This document shows positions 35,361 through 58,819 of a stretch of DNA of 60,000 nt, in pieces (position 1 is the first letter of the stretch; the number at the start of each line of letters is the position of its first letter). The DNA is taken from the NCBI RefSeq assembly GCF_037975245.1, contig NC_092572.1, positions 21,876,489 to 21,936,488 of the forward strand, read 5' to 3'. This stretch comes from Apostichopus japonicus. Taxonomy: Eukaryota; Echinodermata; Holothuroidea; Aspidochirotida; Stichopodidae. A program made the translations under genes and the position numbers. The notes below the pieces were generated by a model. The model was not told the origin of the DNA. It made no database searches and worked only from the letters and a program-made list of their open reading frames with translations.

Positions 35361-36079
35361 TTATTCGTTTAACGACACTGCTGCCATCCCTATTAATGGA
35401 GACAGATACATTCTGTCAATTTTCCAGGCACTAGATGTAGATTTCAGCTCCTTGGCTGCCTTTAACAGGGATTGATTGATATAAGTTAGATCCTCCTTGA
35501 TGACTATTCCGGTGTGTTTTAATTTTCTACGACTGTATAGGAATTGTGATCTGATTTGATAAAAGTTAAACTTGATAATGACTCCCCTCGGTCGTCCATG
35601 AGATTTCGCCCGACTCTGTGACACCGACCGATGTGTTCTGTTTGAAGGTTTACTTGGAGTTTCTCCTTTGCATGGGTCATAATTTTGCGAGTGACGTTTT
35701 CTTCCAAGGTCTCAGTTATGCCAAACACTTTGACACAATTTCGTCGGGAGTATTGTTCTATTTCATTTACTTTATGCCGTATTCTGTTTGTGTCGTTCTC
35801 TGTTTGGCAAGCTGTCATGATTGTTCTGAGTTGATCGTTCTCTAATTTTAGATTATCAGTTTTGTTTTCCAAATCAAAGATACGCCCTCCTTTTTTTTCC
35901 AGTTCTTTCTCTATTTGACTGAGTCGTATCTGTATGACACTTTGGATGGTAGCATGGAACAAATCTTTAAAGGGTTTTCCTGCAAAGAGCTCGTTAATGA
36001 CTTCGGTAACAATTTCTCTAGTTTGTGAGTCCGGATTTTGGCGAGTGGTACGATTTGCTGCAGATGCAGTTGTGGCCAT
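35361..36079 (-). pseudogene. LINE ORF1 remnant, frameshifted
   Basis: The frame from 36079 begins MATTASAANRTTRQNPD, runs through a coiled coil (IEKELEKKGGRIFDLENK), then EIEQYSRRNCVKVFGI and HIGRCHRVGR. This is the chaperone-like ORF1 protein of L1/CR1-type LINEs. Near 35,600 the homology moves to another phase, reading GRPRGVIIKF, FLYSRRKLK and TGIVIKEDLT to a stop at 35361. One base gained or lost near the CHRVGR motif explains the break. The element is 3' truncated. Confidence 0.82.
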
Positions 36080-38299
36080 ATAGTTAGGCAGATATCAGCA
36101 AATTATGTAACAATATGGCATTTTTTCATACAAGCATGAGTTTTGGCACACAGATAGAGGACACCCTAAGTAACTTTTCAGAAGTGAAGCCATTGCGAAA
36201 AAAATCCCACGTCAACCTTGGCGACCATTTTACAAAATGGCCGCCAAAATCTCTGTTTGCTACAGTGATTTGACCTTTAAAATCTAATTGAGAGATGATT
36301 GGAGTGAAAGTGTCATCAATGAATGCATTCAATTACATGTATTAGGCACATAGATGGCCACGAAGAATTTAAAATAGCAAGACATCTTTATTCGGTAGTT
36401 ATGATGTGGCAATAGAAGCCATTTCTGGGACATTTTAGAGAATTTCAAGACGAAATAGTGACGAAAATTGGCATCATAACTAACCACTAAATTACAATGT
36501 TAGACCTCAAGAAAACGAAAGGCCTCGATCAAAACCAAGTTAATTGGAACACTCAGAAGCAGGTTTGGCATTAGGAGCGGGATTGCGGGAATCCCGCGGT
36601 GTTGTTGTGTATTCCCGCACAGTTAAAGCAAGAGGCTGACACGATTTCTGCAGGTGATACTGCACTGTGACTGCCTCATATTGTGACTGTGACCATATAC
36701 ACTTATAGACAAATCAACCAATTCATGTTGAGAAAGGTGCAGAAAACTTGAAAAATAACCTGGGTTTCTCGCTGACATCCCTCAGCAATATGTAATATTC
36801 AAACCTTCAGACCAAATTGCTCTATTTATTCATTCTTGTAACAAAAACCATAATACATTTTTGGGCATTCAGTAGTCTTTTTAACAAGTGAAAATTCCTA
36901 TAAATTTTGATCACTGGTATTCAATATATTTGAAGACAGAATAAATTGTGCAATACAAATGGCCAGTAAGGCTACATCACAATCTTGCAACCTAACACAT
37001 GTGCAGGTGTAGTGCTCATCTATACTGGATGTACCAAAATCAGAGAACATACATTGTAATTGAACAAGTTTGAATACCGAAGGCAGACCCAATGTGTTCT
37101 GAAGAAAGACTGCAACACATCTTGGTAAATATACCCCCTAACATTTTCCAAAAAGTCACAATTTCAGACGAATTGCAACTTGGTTAGGCTATTAATCAGG
37201 CCTAACAAACTAAAGTATGCAGGATAGGCCTATACATGAGTGTATGGATGAAATGTAGGCTGATCCATAAGCAATATACAGAAATATTTGGGGGGGGGGT
37301 GGTGGCTAGGTTATATATGTTTAGGCCTAACACACTGATACATAGTACAGGTTCATGTATTACTTGGTGAGTCAGTGTGAAAACTGATGAAATAGTATGT
37401 AAATACGTACGTACGTGCAATGATAGCTTATACTGGTACAGTGAAGTCAGTGTACGAAGGTAACGTTCAATTAAGAATTATATTCATAGATATGTGTATT
37501 GGTTACTTGCATTATGATTTGGTGATCTGTTGAAAAAACATCAGAGCAACTTCGAATCAATATTGCTCAGGATAGCATGGACCACGGAGGCGGTGGGGGG
37601 GCGGGGTGGCACGGGGGCTTTCGCCCCTGCACTTCTCCTGCCATGGGCATTTGGGCTGCCTTAAACTGGGTTGAGGGGGTCCGGACCCCACCCTGCTAAC
37701 AAATGCTGACTTTTGCACATAACATCGAAAATCCAACATCCTGGGAAAGCCTGGGAAGTGCCATTTCCTGCAATCTAGGAGTCATTTTTACAAACATTAT
37801 ATATAGTTCCACAATGCATACAGCTTAGCAGTGTAGTGAACACAATATGTATTAAAGGCTAAAGTCAGTGATGTGTCAGGTTGCAATAGCAACCGCCGTG
37901 TTGTACTATTGTTACTTGCAGTCATGACAACAGCTCTAGTATTAGGTTCATTCAGTAATGATCACTAGAATTATTCTCAAAAGAGTAATTTTGGCAAGTA
38001 TCGAAAGCAGTCAAAACCAATCTCGAATGAATTTCAGCCAATCACAGTGCAGGAAGCCATTATAAGTATTTATGAATGGAAGTTAATATTACCACTAAGT
38101 GTGCTATATTTTGTATATGTAGGGCTCAATCTGACTACAAATTGGACACACATGTTGCACACACAGGACGGCTAACACAATAAACATTCCATTCATAAAG
38201 AGGATCTGCTTTGGAGATGTGAAATCAATCAATTTCCAATTACTTGTGCTGCTGACTGAGAAGGGTCATACAGCAAGTTGATGTGTATTTGTATCCTTT

Positions 38300-38353
<54 letters not shown>

Positions 38354-38419
38354 TAACATATTTATATAAAATTATAATTAAAAATAATGTCGACGAAAGG
38401 TTCTTGAGAGACAAACGAG
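36080..38419. other. Central loop, right part
   Basis: No gene was recognised. A TA repeat with interspersed GTA lies at about 38,297-38,355, near the inner edge of the right arm. GC-rich patches near 36,570-36,620 and 37,560-37,700 look like old dispersed repeats. The loop as a whole is not found in either arm. Confidence 0.4.
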
Positions 38420-39063
38420 AACAATTCGATAACTTTTTATTTTTTATGCATGACTACTTTACAATATATCATATCACCGAGTGCTTTTAAACTTAGACTA
38501 TGAATATAAACACAGATTTCATAGTCATGAATACACATGCAATGATTTCTATTAAGTATATGTAAGTTCAGTATTCCGTGATCTGCTAATTTACAAATGT
38601 CTGAATCAACGGATTTAACATCTTGATAGAAGACTAGTCTGGACGATTAGATACAATTTGATAAGAGCAATGTATTATAAATTAAGAAATGGTAGGGTTG
38701 AATCATTGATAGCATTTTCGAGTGCAGCAAAATCGTACTTGAAATCGGAAATTATTAATTTGTGCAACATTAGAGAGTGTATTATTATTGACACACGATA
38801 CAATATATCGAAACAATGTAGCAGAAGAAGAAACCGGTAACAATGAGGTAATATTTACAGCCCATTATGTAATACAGTTCTTGAATACAAATATGATATA
38901 ATCAACTCTTCGACGTCTAATGAGGAAGACACTTAGATGGTGAGTTCGTTGGTAAGAGGTTGAATTTCAAGTAAAATGCTGCTATGCCAGATCTTCAAAT
39001 TGATTACATCTCTCAACTGAAGGCTGTCTCGGTATCAGTTTGATAATCCTGTCGCATGTTTGG

Positions 39064-42000
39064 TTATACCCATCGCTTTTCACTTGCTTCTCTAATCTGT
39101 GAATCAAATTAATATCTTCGATCAAACTCTAATTAACTCTATATGAATAGAATCGAGTAGCGGGCAAACCATTACCTGTTTACAATGAAAGATGTTATTA
39201 AATTTATAAAGTTGGAGGAGGACATACAAACATGTGAGTATAATTCTGTCTGTATACTTTACCTTTTCAATATAGTATAGCGTTTCCTGCGTCTCTTGTA
39301 ATGCATCCAAAGTAATTGTCACTATCATTGCCCTATGGAACACAATGACAGAAATACATCATATGAAAGCTGGCATCATATCAATGAAAACATGATTCAT
39401 AAAGTTAAAGCTAATATTATCTCAATAGAATAATTAGTGATAACATTTTACAGAAAATGTTTGGATAAATCTTAGTTGTGTGTAGCTCAACCCACATTCG
39501 ACACAACTTGTCGGTGATGAGTGGTGTATGTTATGACATCAAAGGGCTATTCTTTTCATTGTTGATCAATTGTTTTGTTGCATCTGCTCCATGGAACGTT
39601 GCTAAAGATAACGTTCATGAAAGAAAGGAATCCTTGAAATAGTAATGATTACGAAATATAAAGTGAAATAATGATAGTGTTTTCGAATGTGAAAGAGAAG
39701 AAAAGAATGCAATTTATTCTCTAAAATCGTGTCACTTAGAGTACGATAGAATATTGACAAAAATTGAACATATAAAGCTTTTGAAAATGTTAATGGGTAA
39801 TATAAATAATTTAAAATTGACATAATATTCTAAAATACATTTCATAAATCAAAATCAGATAAAATTGAGTAAGTTAGAGTATTTAGTTTTGCGTTCACAC
39901 CTCTTGCTAGAACAGTAAATGCTCTTTGTTTTCTTAACATTTTAAGAACATCATTAGGCTTATTGTATTATTAGGTTAATGAGTGACATAAGTTACACGT
40001 TTATTAACTATGGTAAGCAGTTTTCTTAACCTAAAATTGAGGACCATTGGATTGTATGTGACTTTGTTTATCAAGAACTGTAAGTACTATTCCATAACGC
40101 TTTAAGCCCCTGAATGATAAGTGTTTATGTCGAATGGGAATCTTTAACATTAAACATGTTCTTATACATTTTAATGTAGGATATTGTGTTGGAATTATAA
40201 GGCGTGAAACAAAGTGTGAAACAACTGAAACAGTAACAAAAGTGAACTATATAGAAGAAAATTTAGAGAAAAGAAAGGATACATAAACCTAATATAATAG
40301 TGAAGCAAAGGAAGCGAACAGTGAATGTTCAAGAAAAACAACACTTCAAAGCAAATAGTACAAAGGGAAGTTCTTATTATGTCTTATCATACCTTGTGAA
40401 ACTTTTTCTTGGTTTATAGAGATATCCACAGTGATCTGAAATAAATCGGCACGTTTAGTGCCGGCAGATATCCCGATTCGCTTTGATCCGCTTTGATCCG
40501 CTCCTGATCATTTCGTAAAACTTTAAGGTTTCTTTGTCGTCCTTTAAATAAGTCCCGAGATGAGTAGCTGTTATCTTTACCTGGGATGACAAATGTTAAA
40601 AGCGATTATGAACAATTTAAATGGAGGTGTACTCTTTGATATGAATTTTTTTTATACGGAAATAGTATACGTTTGTTTATTGACTTTGCTCAACCTTCTA
40701 CCTTACAGATAATGAAAAGTGTTTCTCGATATAGTAAACTCCAGTGTGGTAGCGGCGCTAAATATAGTAAAATCAATGATATATTATTAGGTGATTTAGT
40801 ATGATGGGACTTATAACAAAAGTGATATTAAGTGATAATATCTAAGGATTGATAGAAATAAGATTGATGATTTTCTAAAACATATCAAGAAAATCTTATT
40901 TCACAAATAATTCTTAACTCAAATCCCTTCTCCTGTAAATCTTTCTAGCACTCGAATATTTTGGAAATATCCCGTGGAATAATTTGTTGACTATCTTTTG
41001 CCGACGAATCATAGTTTGACATCGTAAAGTTCTTACCACTCTTTGGAGCACCAATGGCACCAATACATATAATATTTCCATAAACAGCGCTCTGAAATAT
41101 ATAGGAATCGTTTTCATGTAGCCATACCCAATATACGTTTCTTAACATAAGATTTAATTCAAAGCAATCCAAATAAATACAACTAATTTCAAAACTACGA
41201 CGTCAACGGCAAATGTATTTTGTGATTCGATTTGATTTGATAGGATTTGATCTGCTAATGTCAGCCTTACAGAAAATACAGTTAAGAATACGCGAAAATC
41301 CTTAGTATAAGTATAAACTTATTATCTGCAAAGGAAACAAAATCTACGTTTATGCTATGTTTCTATAGAATTGCAAATTACAAACTGTAAAAATGAGACA
41401 GTTAGTAAATGTTAACATAAATGAGAATCGTTCAACTATTCTCACACAGCTCATATTATTTTTGAAGAACATTTTGCGTTGGGTTTAAGTAGTTTTTTGT
41501 TGTTGCTATAAACCAAGAACGAGAATTACATTCACAAACCTGTACAATATCTTCAAGATGACTAAAGACTTTGTCAGCAACACGTTTCGCGTTGGTATCT
41601 GGATGTTTATAAATGCAGATAGTAAGTGATAATGCCAGGGAACGATTTTCATGAGTATGGACCTACTAATACATTATTAATGAATGTATTCACTAACCTT
41701 TGTATTTGTTTAGTAGAACTACAACCATGCAGATCGCCACAATGACAAATGCAACGATAAACACGATGCTTAGTGGCATCCACGTCGATGTGAGGGCCTC
41801 TGTTGCTGGATCTGCATTAAATGAAGTAAATTTAACATAGTTCTTGGGTTATCTGAAGGATAGACACTACGAAGCTGTATGGATATAATAACACAATCGC
41901 AATACTTACTGCAATTAAGGACATTTGATGTGTATGTTAAGAAATTACTGCGATATAGCGAAGAAAGCTTTCAAGAGTCAAAGACAAATATACGCAAAGG

Positions 42001-43278
42001 GATTTGTACCTAGAGGTGACCAGGCGATAAGTCTTGGGTTTTAACAAACGTTTTTAATTCCACAGTTTTATGCATAGTAATATCAAAGTAGTGGTCCCCT
42101 ACATTTCATAACTTGTGATAGAACAACTGATTCGAGTCTGTCGGGATAGCCATGAAAGTTGGTTGAGTTACGAACGAAACCAATAATAATTTTCTTATTA
42201 AGTTAAATTAGTGACATGATGCTCTTTAAACTTACTTTCTGTTTCGTCCGTGAGCTCAATAATTATATGCTGTGACTACATTGCTTCACCGCTGGTTACG
42301 TTAAATGATTCGTCATCATTTGTCACTATTATTTCAGAGCTTTCAAGTTCTATGGAATTGTTAATCCATCTCAACCTTAGTTGTGACGAAACGAAAGTAG
42401 CTTCACAAGCCAGTGAGTCAACTATTGTTTGCAATCTGCAATTTGCATTTCACTCACATTAGTCGATTCCAAACGTGGAACCATTGCGAAAAGCTATAGG
42501 AAATAAATGGTAGGTTTAAATGTTATCTTTATATGATTTTATATGAAAATGTTACATTTATATAAGTAAAGAATTCATATTAAATTTCTAAACTTGAAAC
42601 AGACGTGAATTTTGTATGTGTTAGCTCGTAGCTAAGTTATGCATGTACTTTGATCGATCACTCGATAGACGATGTTGTATCTTAATCGATAGTTTCATTA
42701 TATGTTTTTTATGGAAATTGTGCTCATCTAATCGTGCTATTGAACAAACCTACTTACCTTTTAAAAACACAGCGACGCTGCTATAATATTCAGATGATTC
42801 AGTTGTTACACGACAGTGATAATACCCCTCGTCAATGTAGGTTATACGATAAATTACCAAGGTACCGTCTTCAAGAACTGTGTGCTTCTCGAACTTTTCA
42901 TTAGCTAATTTGATCGATTTGTCATGAATAAATATTGCCAAAGGTTCGCTCTCATGAAAGGTTTTACCAAATTTCCAGAAGTGTGCTTGGAACTCTCCTC
43001 GTATAATGCACGGAATGTGGCAAATTTTTCCCTTTTCGAAAACAAACATTTGTAAGCTACGGGTACTGGCGAAATTTCCTGTAAAACCAATCGACAAAAT
43101 TTAAATGTTTTAAGAACAAAAAAAACAAAAAAAAACAACCAAAAGTGATTGAAAAGATGAAATATTTATGAGTACGATATAGATGTATGCTTTTTGTTAA
43201 GTTGGGAGGGCGGTGAAGAGGGGGGGGGGGAGAGGAGTGCGTCCGAATTTCAAACTCTGTAATCTTCAACGATGCCAT
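39064..43278 (-). pseudogene. Right-arm copy of gene B (Ig-TM-kinesin-like), pseudogene
   Basis: In gene order: the signal-peptide exon is cut after about 20 nt (43259-43278) by a deletion that also removed its donor. The first Ig exon (42758-43078) is open. The second Ig exon (42236-42493) has a TAA, a TAG and a 51-bp deletion. The TM exon (41698-41811) is intact. A 5.8-kb deletion removed the linker, coil and first motor exons and cut into the exon ending at 41541. The P-loop exon (40918-41091) has a TAG and its donor GT is TT. The next two exons are fused by a ~300-bp deletion near 40,490. The acceptor near 39,617 is AT instead of AG. The last exons (39263-39332, 39064-39096) are recognisable. 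No functional product is expected. Confidence 0.9.
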
Positions 43279-45720
43279 GATCAAAGATCAAACCACGCTT
43301 CTGTAACAACAAAAAAGATATTCGTATTGTATATGTTATTTATATTTAAAATAGAGGTTCAAGAACACGACATTTTTCAATTAAAGATCCTTCACTACTT
43401 TCAAAAGCAAAGTCAGTAATGGTGAAAACTTACCTAAGGCTGACTTATTTCTTCAAAGATATTTGCAACTTGATCTTTCTGTACAAATTGTTCTAGTATT
43501 CTATTTAATCAGGCTATTGAACTGAAAATACATGAAAAAGACAATGGTCAAATTTAAGGATTGTCTCTTTATTATTTCAATCTCCAGTCATCTATATACA
43601 AGCAATACTTCACTGTGTGAAGAAGTATTAACTGTAATACTATCCTATCATTGAATTGACTTATTGGATAAATACGATGTAAATATGTAAACCAAGAAAT
43701 ATGTCATACCTTGTGTTATGCAGGGGAAAATCGGGAACAGTTGACGATAGCTTATGCAAAATATTCATACAACATATTGGTTTATTTCGTTGCAACAGAA
43801 GATTTCGTCGCCATGTTGTGCTACTTTACACTGGCACTGTAACGTCTAGAGGCAACTGCACGTTTTGAAATTAAGTAAATTATTGTCCATACTTTATGAA
43901 GGTACAAAGTACAAAGCATGAACTTCTAAATTCTAACAGTCTTTTGTCGAAAAACATGATATCATCAACAGACACTAACGCATGGATCAAAGTTCGATGA
44001 TATTGCACAAATACCAAATGAAAGAGATTTCAAGCAACAAAATAAATGCCATTCAACTTACTATTTAATAAACTGGTACTATAAATGTGATACAGTCCGC
44101 CATTGTACTACACTGCTTTGTATTGCAAGACATGTACTGTATACTGGCTGCTCTGTATTCAACTGTATTGCATTTTGCTTTTTCTCGGATCCTTCATATG
44201 AGGGTAATTGTAGAAAAATAGCAAGCTGATATTTCTTCGTCCATATCAATAGAGGTTACATATTAAGTCAATCATGACCTCTATGTTTTCTTTGCTGCTT
44301 AACTGTATCCTTACAAATTTAGACGGCTACTCCTAAACCCATGTAATCTTTTATATGCCGTCGATGTATACAGTTTCCTTTAGTCCTGGGTTCGATTAAA
44401 TTAATGTTGTTGAACAGTTACAAAAAATATTTCCGGTCGTCATATCAACCATCTTTACTCCATGGAGCTGCAATGTGGTTTATCCGGGTTATTTCCACTG
44501 CGTCCCTTACAAGTGAATCATTCCTGCTCAAAGTGAATGCCTTGACCTCAATATAATTAACAATCCCATATTTTTTTCATGGGTTTCTCATTAATTATTT
44601 CTTCGGGTGTGTGTACTGTGGGTGAGGGGTGATTTCTTTACATGCAAGTGTCTACAATATTTTGAACATGAAAGATCATGAAAGCTAAACGTAATTTGGA
44701 GATCGTGGAGATGATTTAACCGCAACTGAGTTGGTCTCATCCCTAGACAGTATGAAACAAAAAAATAAGTTCCCGCGTCAAGTCACTATAGTAGTTTGAC
44801 AACAGGGAAGAACTAGGCTAAAAATTGGCACTGGGCATTTTCATCATGAGGGACCGCCAATATATTGGATAGAGCCACCTCAAACACGAAAACCCTTGCG
44901 AATAGATAAAATGTGGAACAACTTAGTAATTGGCAAGAATATACTTAAAGAATATATATTAAAGGTATTGGGTCCAACATATGAACTGGTGAGAAGTAGA
45001 AGTGCCCATATCGTATATATTTGAATAGAGTAATGTGATTTAACGCAGTCTGCTTTACTTCTAGCCAATTTTGAGCCACACTGCAAATGTTTGAGGCGAA
45101 GATGAGGAACTTGTGGGGCCCCGACATAAATGAACCCCGGGAAATTTCCCGGTCTTCCGGTGAGCCAGTCCTTCCTTGCATGGCAACTTTTAAAATGATG
45201 TGAACTCCATTGAGTAATACAGGATTGTGTACATTATGGTTTCCATGTAATAATCTTCATCGATGTTTTGTATCAATTATGTTGATTGATTAACTAATGA
45301 GTCAGAAAAGAACGACAGTGAACTTGCTTCTTGTTTTAAAGATGCTTTTATTTACATAACAGGGTTATTTGTGATATAAAATAGCTTGAGAAAAGAACGC
45401 AAGAATAGTAAACAATTATTAAAAATAATACCAAATATATAGACATCTCTTTTATTTGCCATGTACACATTTCTCACATTTGTTTAGGAAATGATAATTG
45501 GCAATTCCCTTCTTACAAGATAACAAGGCACTTATGTACATAGCGTTCCAGGTGACAGGAATTGCCGTATGCACTTAAGGTAATAGAAATACCAGCTTGC
45601 CTATTCAATTCCCTCCCCATTGTGTAGCCAGATCTCTAATCCAAATCTCAAACCAAATACATACATTGTCTAATCGAGATCCTACAAACATAGGATCCTA
45701 TAACGTCTTATATCAAGTTT
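43279..45720. other. Right-arm intergenic region
   Basis: Counterpart of left 9,770-12,329. It contains the copy of the ccgggaaatttcccgg repeat (45,040-45,190). The candidate exon seen at 11806 on the left has a stop here. No gene was supported. Confidence 0.5.
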
Positions 45721-46655
<935 letters not shown>

Positions 46656-47019
46656 TTGTGAAGACTGTGTATGGCAAAAACTGTGCTATATTTGTCAGTA
46701 ACAATTATTTTAAGCATTAAAGAATATAACCCACTCGTGTATCTTGGACATGTACTCTTTAGTGGCTCTCCGCAGAGTGCACTATGAAGTAAATATGGCT
46801 TCTACTAACAAGTTAACGCAACTCTGTGTCTCTAATTTGCTCCTAATGAAATATTTCTCTCGACATGTTATTAACAAACTTCACTGATTTTGCTTTTGCA
46901 TACAATCGGACAGGATTCTGACTGATATTTCTGTTTTTTTTTATATGGAGATGCCAATCATCAACGGTAATATCGTATTCATAATATATTCTAGCATACA
47001 TGAATAGTCTTCTTTCCTT

Positions 47020-55988
<8,969 letters not shown>

Positions 55989-56375
55989 CTATATAGCAAA
56001 CAATAGAAAGATATATGTTAGCGTCAAAACAGCCATTCACATGCACTATTACTTGAGACTGTCTTTATACAGACACAAATATGTAAACTAAATGTTATAC
56101 ATGTGGGAGATACAGCAAAACTTCGGTTACTCCTCTCCAATGAATTTTAAATCAACAACTACAAAGAAAAAGAAGAAGAAAAAACCATTTTATACCTCAT
56201 TTGTTTCACATTTCGTGGTTTAAATATACACGAGTCATAAGCATATATTTTATCTCATCTGTGGTAATACGCAGGTAACTTATTCACAACATTTAAGTAC
56301 AAACTCTGCAAGTTTTTACGTTTAATGTAATTAGTCTTAAATGTGTTGAGATTCATAACATTTATAATTACGTTA

Positions 56376-57560
56376 CACTGAAAAAATAAACTAGTCAATA
56401 TTGCCACGGACTAACGTTAAATTAGTCTATAACGTTAGTCAATGCACACGGACTAGCAAAAATCTTCGTTTCATCGCTGCTTCTTAGTTAGTTTACACTG
56501 ACTAAGGAAAATATAATCGCAGCTTAGTCGGTGGCGACGGACTAAGGTATTTTAACCCATGGACTAAGAACGATACGGACACCCGATTTACGCCATAATC
56601 GTAGCTTAGTCGGTGTCGGCGGACTAATGTATTTTAACCCAATTCGATTCACTTCAATTTGGAAACCGAGAGGCAACGGCAGCTTGCTGGGCTTGGCATA
56701 GTTTCATACGATCACTCTAAGCAACTTTCAACCGTAAATCACCCAAGAAGGTCTTTAGAAGAATGGAGGTATTAACTGCATCATCGGCCTACCTGTTATT
56801 CCTTTAACTTGAAGGTAAAATTAAAGTTAATTGTTAGGCCACTGGCACTAGTACTGTATTATGGTTAGTGTAACGCTACCGTTGTCACGTTGGCGTTTCG
56901 CAATACACAAGTGCAATGACAGTGAGTAGCCTATAGGCTTCTACTGGGTACTGCAGTGCATTCTCAACACTAAAGTGTGCATCCTAAACACCAATTAACA
57001 ATGTGTTATGTGTGTATTGGGCTAGATTGAACAGTGGCACATAATCTTCTTATTTATTCCCAAACAAATGCTGGAACTATAAGGCTCAATAGTTTATTTG
57101 AAGTCTACACTCATTTGGTAAAGATTTCCTGTAATTTCCCATGTGAATCTAAATGGGTAGGCTTTGTGATATTGAATAAGCAAGGCTAGACCTTCAAACG
57201 TACAGTCACAGTAGGCTGAACAAATTATGTTGGCTAGTCAACGGTATTATATGTTGCGAGCAGTCAGGATGCACGCTTCAGTTCTATTTAACCTTTTCAT
57301 TTATCATTTTTTAGTATTTAATTTCCGGTCACGCCCAGGAAACAATTGCGACATTCCTTCACGGTCGACTTGCTTACTGTAAGAAGTATTAACCGTTTTT
57401 TCTCAGGAAAGCTTGATAGTCTGAAGTTATTATAACATGTGCTTTTAGTATACTGCCAAAAGAGTAAGTTGTTGTATTTGTATTGATATTTTATGTAGAA
57501 GTAACGGAAAATTTAGTATGTTTAGTTTGGTCTAATTGCACGTTTTTTTTCTGTCCAGTG
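56376..57560. mobile_element. Putative TA-flanked DNA element at the right duplication breakpoint
   Basis: It begins TA-CACTGAAAAAATAAAC at 56374 and ends with the reverse complement of CACTGGACAGAAAAAAAAC followed by TA at 57561. Short CACTG plus A-rich inverted ends with a TA duplication resemble Tc1/mariner-type MITEs. There is no transposase. Similarity between the ends is limited to a few bases, so the call is tentative. Confidence 0.4.
56505..56645. repeat. Short repeat rich in TTAGTC/GACTAA hairpins
   Basis: Two direct copies, about 84 bp apart, of agcttagtcggtg.cg.cggactaa followed by gtattttaaccca. Each copy has an internal inverted pair, TTAGTC and GACTAA. More single GACTAA or TTAGTC motifs lie upstream from 56,390. 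Confidence 0.7.
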
Positions 57561-57562
57561 TA

Positions 57563-58260
57563 GTGCAGGGTTCACTTGCGCGAATTCAAATTATTCTGTT
57601 TATGTATATGTATATGCATCGATTCTTAGATTATGATGTTTTTTGACATTTATTTGTAATTCAAGCATATCTGTTTAGTAGCAAAGTGTAAAGGTTAAGA
57701 TTAATTAGTTTTCTCTTTTTGATCCTAGATTGAATGAAACTCATTGGCGTAAATAATAGATCAGATGATACAGTTTAACGCAGTTGCTAAAACTCTGGGT
57801 ATTCTCCAGTCTTCGCCGGTCCATTATATACTTTAGTACTACTAGTAAGACTATATCAAAACGACCGAAGACAAACTTAGTGTAACAAAATACTGATTCT
57901 CCTCTAGCCTAGGTCTAAACAGGCTTGTTATGTGAGCAAGCAAAATAGCAACTAAAAACGATTAGGCCTATAAATAAGTTGGCTCAGTGCATTTCTGTTT
58001 CTAAAATTTTATATTTTTAAAGATCATAAAAACAAACAAAGATTTAGCCCATGTCTTATTATCTCTGTATTCTGGGCATTTGATTCTGGTTGCAATGGTG
58101 ATGACACTCTCGTTCAAATTTTCAGCTTTATACAGTCTGCTTCAAACTTTGGGATTGTTTTTAGAGACTATAGTGGAAGCAAATCTCACATAACTTTGTG
58201 GTGACAACTTTATTTTTTTTTTTTCAAATGATGAATACTTTGCTGTTTCTTTCTTCCAGC
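57563..58260. other. Right flank, nothing recognised
   Basis: AT-rich sequence without a supported gene, RNA or repeat. It is not homologous to the left window flank before 2095. Confidence 0.45.
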
Positions 58261-58458
58261 AGGAATTGAAAAGCCAAATATCTAAGTCATGGGTGAGCTT
58301 TCCTGTGATGTACGACACCAGTGTGGAGGCAACAACAGAAGAGGAGAACTGTGTTATATATGGCTTAAAGACATGTTTTAAGATGATATATTGGTACCCT
58401 TCGCAGAACAAAAGAGTTTATCCAAGAGTCCAAAAAGCAAAGGAACAAGTACCATAGA
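58261..58458 (+). CDS. Candidate terminal exon (tentative)
   Basis: After a pyrimidine-rich tract ending in ttccag, a frame of about 65 codons reads QELKSQISKSWVSFPVMYD and ends VQKAKEQVP with a TAG. I do not recognise a domain and no partner exon is visible nearby. It could be a chance open stretch; the acceptor-like start is the only support. Confidence 0.2.
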
Positions 58459-58819
58459 GAAAAAAGATGGAAGAGTGAGTTTAACTATTGTACCCAACTG
58501 TTTAATGATATTTAAGATACTTTTCATAACCTGTTTTAAATAAAAAAACAGTCTAGTATATCATTTACGTGCAAGCTTCATAAGTTTGGTCAAATTTTCA
58601 CTGATCTGTAGAGGGGTAGTCGAGAGAGTTTGGTTAGCTGGGAAGGTAACCAATTGCCTGGTACATCACAATGTTCACAATGCATTCCTGTATATGAAAC
58701 CTGATGACTGGCAAACCGACTGTGGTGGATGTGGCTGGGAGAGCAATTTTAAAGTCACCTAATAGCTAACCTAGAGCAGCTTTCATGGTAACCACATCAA
58801 AGTAAGAACAATGTGTCAG

